Source of the DNA: Tieghemiomyces parasiticus
Lineage: Eukaryota > Kickxellomycota > Dimargaritomycetes > Dimargaritales > Dimargaritaceae
Assembly: GCA_027575765.1 (NCBI GenBank)
Contig: JANBPT010000356.1
Coordinates: 1-41,963, forward strand
Direction of reading: 5' to 3'
DNA: 41,963 bases
Below are positions 23,253 through 33,600 of this stretch, piece by piece; position 1 is the first letter of the stretch, and each line of letters begins with the position of its first letter. Under the pieces are notes generated by a model. The model was not told the origin of the DNA, made no database searches, and worked only from the letters and a program-made list of their open reading frames with translations. Both the position numbers and the translations under genes were made by a program.

Positions 23253-23689
23253 TTACGCTGAGGCGGAGGAATGGCCGGCTCTGGCTCGCTGGCCGGCGTA
23301 TGGTCCGACACAGAGCCTACCTGCCCAGGTTTGCTAGCTTGCCCGTGGTCCAACAGAGGGCGGATCGGGTGAAGTTGGTCACCTTGGAGGCGCTTGGGGA
23401 AAGGCAGGCTGGATTCGACCTCATCGGCCAACCCACGTTTTTTGGAAGCCATGGCACCCAATTCACCCCACGACCCTTCGTCAGCTTCCGCGGACGGCAC
23501 GCCATCCAGGGAAGGGGGGTGGGGGTCGAGCAGAAACGCGGTAAACCCGTTCGGCGGAAAGTTGGGCGGGTAAGCGGGGTCATTGCCCAAGTTGGCTGTG
23601 TGGCCCATCTCACTGCCTGTGACAAGGGCACACTGGTCCCCCAGGGCAAGTAGAACAGCCCAAGCCGCACCGAAAGAGAAAGACCACAT
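23204..23689 (-). pseudogene. Copy C: truncated inverted duplicate of paralogue B exon 1
   Basis: From the ATG at 23689 the translation matches residues 1-149 of paralogue B with seven substitutions (R2W, C10W, R16L, V34L, N83K, E120K, A124V) and a four-residue EP deletion. Homology also covers the 5' leader back to about 23820, with a 9-base duplication. It stops abruptly at 23254, after shared cagcgta. Beyond that the frame runs 17 unrelated codons to a stop codon at 23204. No second exon is present, so the helical domain is lost. A GTAAGT donor-like site is created exactly at the breakpoint, so splicing to a distant exon cannot be excluded. Leu16 restores an unbroken signal-peptide core that gene B lacks. 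It is probably a recent, rearranged pseudogene. Confidence 0.8.
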
Positions 23690-23820
23690 ACTTGAAGCCG
23701 AGTGGGGTGCAATAACGTCTAGAGGGTAGATAAAGAGGGAGGGGTGGCTAAATAAGATGGTGTGGATTGGATAGCGACCGTAGCCACCGTAGCCACTGTT
23801 GGAGCTGTACATTGGTTGGC
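23254..23820 (-). repeat. Inverted segmental duplication (partner 10629-11197)
   Basis: About 567 bp here match 569 bp at 10629-11197 in the opposite orientation: 5' leader plus most of exon 1. Roughly 10 base differences plus one 12-base gap occur in the coding part. The 120-bp leader has about nine differences and a 9-base insertion. The copies are about 12.5 kb apart. Confidence 0.85.
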
Positions 23821-24429
23821 ATAGAAAGCTAATTGTCGTGCTCACGTATCCGGCCACCCATCAACCACACGCTAATCATTCGCACTCACTATATGACAGC
23901 CGGTCAGTTATTATATCAACCTGGTCCCCGAACCTCCTCTGCAGTTCGGTCACCTTCTTCTCACCTACACTGTGTACCGCCTGGTATTTGTAGCATTCCC
24001 ATCTCTATCTCTGCGCCTTATCGCTCCGCACGCCATACTCCCTTCACCTTGCTTATATTTTTTGTATTCATTTTATGCCTCACTCCCAATCGCGGCCATC
24101 AGCTATTGCTCTCTACCCTTAGGGATGCCTTCAGTAAACCTCGCTGCGATCCCCACACTGTTTAGTCTCTATTAGTAACATCAATTTTCCCCTTTTCCAG
24201 TGACTCCAACCTTCCTTATCTGTCAGACCTCGCCCCTTTTTTGGCAGGCGCTTCCGTTTCTGCCCATTTAGGGCATACTTTCAATCAATATCGTTACGTT
24301 ATTGATCCGACAGCGTAGTAGCTGCCATCATTTTCCAACTCGGCGCTTGTCTCGCCACACATTGTTATCCTTAGGTTGCCTTCCAACCCAGGAGGTGACC
24401 TCTACAAAGGATACTCGGCATCCTTTAAG

Positions 24430-24437
24430 TATAAAAG
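24430..24437 (+). promoter_or_regulatory. Orphan TATA-like element
   Basis: TATAAAAG is followed by an A/C-rich leader (cgcaacaaacgacatctaac) and a GTAAGT-like donor near 24495, as in a fungal promoter with a 5' untranslated exon. No coding frame follows, so this could be a non-coding RNA or a decayed gene. Confidence 0.3.
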
Positions 24438-27139
24438 ACTCCGGTCGCTACGCAACAAACGACATCTAACACACTATCACTAAACACCTACTTTGTAAGT
24501 TCGGCTTCAGTGAGATACCCAGTTCTTTACGTTTGTTGGTTACTCACCTTTAGCTTCGTCTAGGTAATGTATACCTACGATAGATTATTCCTCTAGGCCA
24601 CCTCTTACCTTCTGTCTTACTTGGCAGTATGATGTACTTACTTCATCCCGATGGTCCTCGGCCCTACTTAAGGATTATTATAGAGCAGCAACCCTTTAAC
24701 CGGAGCCTACCCCTTGGCTGAATACCAGTAGGATTCGATGGTAAATTGTGGAGATCGCAAGCTTTGATGCGGTCGAATTTTATTGCGGAATATGTATATC
24801 CTCGCTTGGCGGGGGATTTTTGGCACCACAGCTGCTAGGTATTAGTTACAGTTAGCCACACTGCTCTCCCGGGCCCTATTGAAAGCTGCTTCGTCTCCGA
24901 TTTTGGTACGGTTAGTCACCTCTTGTAGCATTCCTGTTATAAGGGGGGTCAGTGTCACTCCTGCGGCTGGTCAGTTTGGGAGTGAAACATGGCAATTGGT
25001 GTTGACGGAGGTTGGGCTCAGTAAGCAGGGGTATGGGTGACGAGCGATAGTGAAGAATCAAAGAACATGATAATGATGTCGGAATAGTAATAGGAGTTGG
25101 AGATCGCTACAAGCGGTGCATGGGATGGCGAAAAGAAAATCGAAAGTAGGGTGTTTGTGAAGACACGTTCTTGAATCGGTGTGAGGCGGAGGAAGTTCTC
25201 AGACGGTAGGGGTTGGAAGATCAATCCGGATGGTGAGTGATTTAATTAATAGGCATATTAGGTATATTTATCGACGGTTCAGGCCAGGGTAGAGGGTCAT
25301 AACCAAGTAACATGAATCATAAGTAAAAGTTCTACAAGCAACCACCCAATAAGGATTAAGGCGAAGAGAAGATGACAAGTTTAGGCAAAGATGAAGGGTT
25401 AATAAATATATTGTGACTAGATGCAGACCGTTAGATGCACTAGGCCACGTAACTGAAGGGTGGGGTGGTCATTAGGGAGTGACGAGATTTTTGTACTGCG
25501 CGATTTCACCACGTCTGCACCCCTCCCTTTCTGCACGCAGATCTTCTATCCCCTTTTGATTCATTTTTCTCTTTCCGACTACATGCAGACAACCGGTTTA
25601 CTGCCCCCTTCACATTGTTTACCGATATATTCAATATAACTGTCGTGCAGGTAGTAACTAACCCATGCTTACCGTGCTTCCCCTGTACAATGAGCAATGT
25701 CCAGCGCAGAGGTCTAGGGCTGTGTGGTTATTCCAACTGCCGGGTCCCTCATGATCTCACTAATGGCCAGCACCGCCAGCGGGCACGTTTGACTAATAAT
25801 CTCCCATAGTTTAATGGAACACGCGAGGGTACCTGCTGAGCTCTATTATCACAAGTGGTGGGGCTTAGGTATACATGTATGATTCCCCTACCGGCTCTAA
25901 TCGTCGGAGGAGCTGTCCTTAAGGTGACAATGTCCCAACTCGGGCCCGCCGGTTTCGTGTCGTACCCCAAGTTATGCTAACAGTCTATTTTTACAGACAA
26001 GACCTGTCCCACCTCGGCATCAACCCTCTCACCGCCAAGTTCTCCACCAACCGCTTCATAGAGTGTAGGCTTGGGCAAAGGCAGGGGTAGGTGTGGCCTA
26101 TTACTCCTCACGGCTCTGCCACGAGAAGACACCACCACATTGAGCTACAGCCATCTAGTCCTCCATTGCCTGTACCAGAGGCAGGTTCTTTCCAGCCCCT
26201 TGCAACGATCCTGATCCAGTATCCTGCAACTTCGGCCTGTTCATGAATCTCAAACGGCAGCTGTGTAGCAAGAAGCTCACCATCCTGAGCGTGGGTGTGA
26301 ACATCTGCCAATCGGAGATTTTCCAAGCTCCAGTCAAATAGATTAAGGTCCTGCCATGATAACTACTGGAAAAAGCTCGCTGAGCAGTACTAAATGATGG
26401 TTAATATTTTAACTCAAGATCGCTTAGCCTTAGGGAACTTGAAACTAATGAAAAATCTATAATACCTCTTTTTGGCCTTGACCTCTACGCCAACAAACTG
26501 TCTTCCAATTTCCACTTCGTCTGCTCCCATGCCTCGGGTTGCTTGCCTCATTACATCATCCATCGAATCCAAGAACCACCCATGAAGCACAGATGTAAAG
26601 CCCCCTGGTTCATACGGCCTTCCTTGGAATACCCAATTACAGCGGTGAGATGGGCAGGCCTAGTCAACGGCCGAGGTGAGGGCAGCACGCAGGGGAGAGG
26701 ATGGGAGCCGCGCATGGGTAAGGCTAGGCAGGAACCCTAGAAATGATGTATGGGCACCACTGCATACCTCACGGTCACGCTTCCCATAGATGGACCGCAA
26801 TTTTCCTTCTTTTCTTCACCTCCGCTTTGCTCTATTAAGCTGAGTTTAGTAATATGTTCCCGACTGGGGAGAGCCGACACGGTCAAAAGGGGGAGTGAAT
26901 TGAGACCGAACGCGGACGGGTGGGAGGGGTGCATTAGAATCCGCGAAGACAGATGAATGATTGGGAACAAGCGAGTAGTGGAGAGTAAGAGAGTGGTCCG
27001 GGTTCATTCCCGGCCTTTTAACTTGCCCCTCTGCCTGCCCCTTTGCTTAGGGAGAGTGAGGCGGTTGTCCCTACGATCGGGGGAACCGACGGAGCATTGC
27101 AGTTGGGCATCAGGGGTGTTAGCAGGGAGGCCCGCCCAA

Positions 27140-27162
27140 GGAGGGGTCTTCTAAACCCCTCC
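27140..27162. repeat. Perfect 8-bp stem hairpin
   Basis: GGAGGGGT and ACCCCTCC flank a 7-base loop about 480 bp upstream of the NRPS ATG. It is the most stable short inverted repeat I noticed in the NRPS 5' region; no function is known. Confidence 0.4.
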
Positions 27163-27524
27163 GCCACACTCTATGCGGTGGAGTAATTCACTGGTATGCC
27201 TGTACGTACTAAATCCACTTTAGTTGACTGTTGTGCAGAATCCATAAAAACATGCTACTGGGCAGTTGTGAGAGGCATACAAGGTGTGTTACAGATACTA
27301 CACACAGATAGATACATTGTCAGTCGGCAGCATGTATCCAGGAGCACAATACACTTGATCTACAACCACGCCATAAAGAGCGCTAAACTAGCCGAAGGTG
27401 TCGCCGCTTAAGAGTGACAGGGATTAGTTTGCACCTTTCCCCCCAGGTTGACTGCGTCAATAGCCAGGGATATCGCTTAACCTTCGGCATGTCAGCCCCA
27501 CACCGTTACTCAGTACGACTGGAA

Positions 27525-27532
27525 TATAAAAA
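27525..27532 (+). promoter_or_regulatory. TATA box of the NRPS gene
   Basis: TATAAAAA lies 121 bp before the ATG at 27646 and is followed by a C/A-rich leader without upstream ATGs near the start codon. Confidence 0.55.
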
Positions 27533-27645
27533 CTCTCTAGGTCCACTACTGCACAGCCTAATTATCCTTTGCCAACTCCAATTCTACCAGGGCCAACGTA
27601 CGCCTCAACCTCCGTCAAACTACCCGTTCCCTACGCTCTGTAACC

Positions 27646-30600
27646 ATGCTGGCTGTCATCGATCCTAACCCTCCCACCTCTGCCGACAATGTGGACGGTC
27701 CTCCCCCGACTACTGCCGTTCCCCTGGTCAAGCCTGTTCATCCTGAACCAGGTTACGGCCAGGTTTCGGTGGGGACTCCCCTGTCATCCAGCCTCCACCT
27801 CGACAGACTCTGTATGGTGGCCTGGGGCATCCTCCTGTCCCGCTACACCGGTGCTGAACATGTTGCTTTCGGCCATGTCCAGGCCCCGTCGCCACCGCTG
27901 GACCCTAAACTCCTGGCCAACAGTCTCACCGTATGTGGCCTGCGCCTCGACCCCGGTGTCAAGCTTGCCTCGGCCCTCGGACATCCGATCTCCTCTTCCG
28001 ATCACCCTTTGCATCATCAGGAGTGGCCGGTACAGGCTAGCGATAAGGGCCAACTCAACACCGTCCTAGTTAGCTACGCCGACCTTTCGTCTGCTCAGTC
28101 TCGGGACCGCAACCCATCGGGTCTCGACCCCAGCCACAAGTCTAGTGTCAGCGTCGAACAGGCCTCCCTTACTATGTTGGCGACGATGACTCGGGCCGTT
28201 CTCGTCCTCTCCTGGCAGGTGGTCACGGGTAGTCTAGAGGTCCGTCTGGCCTTTGACCGCACCAAGGTAGCCGAGGTAGCGGTGCAGGAACTCGGACGCC
28301 AATTCTGTATCGTGGTCCGTACCATGGCCGAGACGATGGTGCATCCCAAACAGCTCGCATACTTTACCATCGCCGATGTGACCTGGGTAGATGGGATCGA
28401 GCGCCAGCGCCTCCTGCAGTTCGCCGGCGCCATCAGTCGCCCTGGCGCGGCCAATACCCCGGTCCACCTCCTAGTCGGTGAATGGGCGAATAAGACTCCT
28501 GACGGTATCGCTCTGGATCACGATGGTCGCACCATCACCTACGCCGAGTTTGACCTGATGACCTCGGCCCTGGCCCAGATGCTCACCCGCGACCATGGAG
28601 CCCAGTCCAAGGTTCGGATCGCCCTCCTCCTCCCCAAGTCCATCGAGTTTGTGATAGCCCTGTTTGCCGTGCTCAAATCCGGCGCCGCCTACGTGCCCAT
28701 TGACCCGGAGTACCCCGAAGAGCGTATCCGCTACATCGTCCAAGATAGCGCGGTTACGCTGGTCCTGACTACATCAACGACCCAGGCTCTTCTGGGGGAC
28801 CTCACGCTTCCCACCCTGCAAGTCGACAAACAGACCCCATCTATTGCAGCCACGAATGGGGCCGGTGCACCGTCTGCTGCCCATCGCCCACAGCCCACTG
28901 ACTTGGCCTACATTGTGTACACCTCGGGTACCACAGGCCAACCCAAGGGCGTTATGGTCGAGCACGGCAATCTGGCTAATTTTGCTACCGATCTGACCTA
29001 TGCAGGCGACTATGGACCCGGCAAGCGTGACCTACTAGTCCTCTCACTGGGCTTCGACGGTATCCTATGGAGTCTCCTCAGGACTCTTTGCCAAGGTGGG
29101 ACAGTGGTCATTCCCGGTGCCGACTTACTGGCTGACCTTCAGAGTGTGCACTCGGCTATCGTCACGCCGTCGTTTGCCACCCGCTTGAACCCTGGTCAGT
29201 ATCCTCAGCTAGCGTTTCTGGTCTTGGCCGGCGAACACGTCACTGCTGACCTCCATGCCAAATGGCATGGCCACTGCAAGTTGGCCAACGTCTACGGTCC
29301 CACCGAAACTACGGTGACATCCAATACCCTGGTTCTCGCTGATCCTAACTACATCTCGGTCGGTCCGCCCAGTGTTAACTACTTATGCTACATTGTGGAC
29401 GACCACCTGCGGTTAGTGCCCGTGGGTGCCCCGGGCCAGCTTCTAATCGGTGGTTTGAGCGTTGCGCGTGGTTACTGCAACCTGCCGGACCTAACCGCTC
29501 AGAAGTTCATCGCTAACCCTTTCGGTCCCGGCCGCGTGTATTTGACGGGTGACCGAGCCCGTTGGCTGTCCAATGGCCATGTCGACCTGCTGGGTCGCAT
29601 GGACCACCAGATCAAACTCCGGGGCTTCCGTATCGAACTCGAGGAGGTCGAGGCTGCCGCCACCAGTTTTCCCGCCGTTCAGCTCGCCGTGGCTTCTGTT
29701 CAAAGTAATTCTCTGGCCCTGTTTGTGGAACCCCAGTCGGTGGACACCGTGGCCTTGCTTGACCACCTCCGCAGCCGTTTGGCTAGGTTTATGGTACCCG
29801 ATCGTGTCGTCCCCGTAGCCCGCCTCTCGCTGACCGCCAACGGTAAGGTCGACCGCAAGGCCTTACCGACCGCAACTGAGTCCTTCTTGGAGATAGTCCC
29901 CGCACAGTCCCAAAGCCTAACTGACTTGGAACTGCGCCTGCGTGAGGCCTGGGCCCAGATCCTCCAGCTCCCTGGTGACCGCATTGGGACAACCGACGAC
30001 TTCTTTCGTATTGGCGGTGACTCCATTTCGGCCATCCTGCTCGTATCCAAATGCCGGCAGCTCGGGTACAAGGCCACCGTGCCGCTCATCTACGAATGCC
30101 GCCAGCTCCGCGCCTTGGCCGCCCGGCTGACACCGCTGGCTACGGCCGCCTCCGGGGAATATCAGCACCAGGTCCAGGGCTGTGTCGACCTGACCCCGAT
30201 TCAGCACTGGTTCAATGGCCTGCCGTTCCGCAACCCCCACCACTTTAACCAGTCTTTCACCCTGCGTGTGGATCATTCGGTTACCCTCGGGCGGATTATC
30301 CACGCTCTAGTCCAACTGGCTAACCACCATGACATCCTGCGTGCTCGGTTCAGCCTAAACGAGGTGGGTGCGTGGGAGCAGTGCATCCCAACTACCGAGG
30401 CCACCCCCGATCATATCCCTGTGACTGAGGCCACCGTAAACGAGGTGGACTATGCCGACTTCATTTTGACGGTCCAGTCCAGCCTGCACCTCACGGACGG
30501 CCCTGTCATGGCAGCCTGTCTGATCCACACTGGCGCCGAGTCCGAGCCAGCCCGTCTGTTCTGGACCATCCACCACGCCCTGGTTGACCTGGTCTCCTGG

Positions 30601-33600
30601 CGTGTCCTGATCGAGGACCTGCAGACCCTGCTCACCGGGGGTCAGCTGCCGCCCAAGACCCTGTCCTTCCAGACCTGGTGCAGCCAGTTGGACGACTACG
30701 CCCGGACCCTCACTGCCGATTCCTGGCCCGTGCAGAGCATGACGGTGGATAACCGCCAACTATTGCCTCCCCCAGAGGTCATTGACTCAGTGCCCACCGC
30801 GGCCCGCCTATCCATATCCCACGAATTCGACCGGGAGTTCACCACCCGGCTTTTGCTGCAATTGGCGCCACAATGGCGTGTCACCCCGCGCGACTTGCTC
30901 CTGGCCACTTTTGCCCGGGCATACTGTCAGGCGTTGGGTACCACCCAGGTCTCCTTTGTCATGGAGGGCCACGGTCGGGAGCCCTGGTCGGACGCCATGG
31001 ATGTGAGTCGCACCGTTGGCTGGTTCACCGCCCTGTACCCCTTGGTCCTGGACGTACCCCTGGGCAGCTCGGTCCTGGCCACCCTACATAACACCAAGGA
31101 GGCGATGCAGCAGATCCCCGTGCGTGGTTTCCCCTACAGTCTACTTCGTCACATGCCGGGGGCGGACCCCACCGAGCGGGCCAAGCTCCTGGCCAAAACC
31201 CCCGAGCGCCTCGACGTCCAGTTCAACTACTTTGGTCGGTTCGGCAATGCGGAGGCGGGTGGCTCAGACAGTGGTGCGGTTAGTATCGAGTGGGATGACC
31301 GCTTCGGCCTGCACGACTTTGCCCCCGACGAACACGTCATCTTCGACATCAACCCCATGCCCCTCGTCAACGAGGACCGGCTGCGCCTGGTCATGGAGTA
31401 CAATCCGCGGGTGTATGGGACCCAATGGGCTGAACAACTGATCAGCCTGTGGCGCCAAGACCTGGAGCATCTGGCCGCCACCCCAACGGCTTCCGTCCAG
31501 CCGCTTCTCACTCGATTCGATGCGCCGCTACTCCAGCCCACCGCCCAGGAATTCGACACCCTTCTGGCCGACCTGGAGGAACGCGGCATGGCTGCTTCCG
31601 ACATAGAGGCTATCCTGCCCTGTACCCCCATGCAGGGCGGCCTGCTCGTTGCTACGCTGCAAGACCCCTCGGCCTACTTGGTCCAGGCCGCCATAACCCT
31701 GTCCGGCGAAGTAGTCCTCAGCCAGCTCCAGCAAGGATTGGCGAACTTAACACAGCGCCACAGCGTCCTGCGCACCGTCTTCATTCCGACCGTCGCACCA
31801 CGTGGCAACGGACTTGCCCAGGTTGTTCTACACCGCGCACCGCTGGCCTGGAGTCTAGCCGAGGCACCCCTTCCTTCCCTGACCGACTTTTTCAACGCGA
31901 ATCGTGCCCTAGGCTTCGACATGACCAGGCCCATGGTCCGGGCTGACGTGTTTCCCACCGAGCGTTCCAACGAGTACCTGCTGGTTCTGGCCATCCACCA
32001 CGCCCTGGTCGACGGCTGGTCGATCCCGCTGCTGCTGCGTGACCTGGGCCAGCTGTACACCTCTCCAGACACGCCAGGCCAACTGACCTCGCCTTCATTT
32101 AACACCGTGGTCGAACAGGTGGCCAATCAGGACCAGGACGAGGCGCGTGCGTTCTGGGTTGAGTATTTACGGGGTGTTCATCCCACACCAGCACCCATGC
32201 TTAGTACGGAGCTCACGGGTGAGCATGGCTTTGCCGAGTACCACTGTACCCTCAACGGCGATAAGTCACGCTTACACAACGCCGCCCAGCAATTCGGCGT
32301 GACCCTCTCGACCCTACTCAAGGCCGCCTACGCCCTCGTCTTGGCCCAGTACCTGGACCGGGACGACCTCGTCATTGGCTTTGTAGTGTCAGGTCGTAAC
32401 CTGGACGTGGCGGATATTGACACTATCGTCGGTCCCTGCCTCAACACCGTTCCGTTGCGGTTCCGCCTGACGGACCAACGCATCGGCCAATGGCTCCAGC
32501 AGCTCCAGGCCGACGCTACCGAGATGATCCCCTTCGAGCACACCAGCCTCGCCAAGGTCAAGGCCTGGTGCAGTCCAATCACGGCCTCCCCTCTATTCCA
32601 TGTGCTTTGTGGCTTCGAGAACTTCCCCCAGGGTTCACACCAGGCCGGGGACATGACCCTGGAGCTGGTACGGGTGCACGAGTTTACCGAGTACCCGCTC
32701 ACCCTTGATTTCGTCGACGGACCGCATGCTGTTGGCGTCAAGTGCTTCTACGGGCGCATGTTTTGCAGTGAGGCCAACATTATTCAACTGGTACAGCAGG
32801 TCAGCTCTATGCTAGCCAAGCTCACGATGGCGACTGCGGACACCACGGTCACCCAGGTTTCCCATTCGCTTCCTAATCCGACCCAGAGCTGTCCAGGGCG
32901 ACTGATTACGGCGGACGGAGTCCAGCTGCCTCTCGCTGTCCTAGACCACTACCTGGCCAAACAAGGACTGCCCGCGCCCTATTCCGTCAGCATCCACGGC
33001 GGTCGCATCGTAACTCGCATTTCAGCACCCGAGACTGCGCGTGAGTCATTCCGACCTCTACTGGCCGGTGTAAACCTCCCTGCCGGCCTTGTGCCTGCCG
33101 CTTTTATCTCGCTTGAGGCTTACCCGCACTTGTCCGGCGCCAGTGAGGGTGAGGTTGCTCGGCTAGGTGAGGCATACCTCCATGTGTCGGACACAGAGAA
33201 CCAGGGGTCGTCCTTAGACACAGTGGGTAGGTGGCTCGCCGTGACCTGTACCGACCTGCTCCTGGGAACCGGGGATGGGATGCCTGATGGTGAAAATATC
33301 TGGGTGTCTGTACTGGCTAGACCCGTTCTGTTCCTCCAGCTGGAGCACCGCATCAGCCAACGTTTCGGGGTCACTCTTGACACGCGCAACGTCCTGGCCT
33401 GCGATGATTTGGCCAGCTTGACACTGGTGATCCAACGTTCCAGCCCTTCGCTCTCGCCTATTCGTGCGCCAGAAGGCAACTCGAACGAGCCCAAGTCTGA
33501 GTTGATCCGCCCGATGAAGGCGACACCCTACCAGGCCCAGGCGTGGCTCGCCTGTCAACTCTCGGAGGACCCTGGCCAGTTCTACCACCAAGCCAAGCTC

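Larger units (their letters stand above)
23843..27524. other. Gene-poor region left of the NRPS
   Basis: 3.7 kb without a convincing gene on either strand. Frames such as 25018-25224 and 26108-26326 (both minus) have no recognisable domain. An acceptor-like site near 25996 precedes a 30-codon open stretch with no partner exon. An orphan TATA element sits at 24430 and a hairpin at 27140-27162. I see no tailoring enzyme, transporter or regulator that would extend an NRPS cluster to this side. Confidence 0.5.

Noticed and set aside
25996..26085. Possible exon after a ttttacag acceptor-like site (about 30 codons on the plus strand)
   Set aside because: No upstream exon in phase, no recognised family, and stop codons follow in all frames; not enough to call a gene.
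27414..27668. 84-codon frame overlapping the NRPS start, considered as an upstream exon
   Set aside because: It is in a different frame from the NRPS and shows no C-domain N-half motif.
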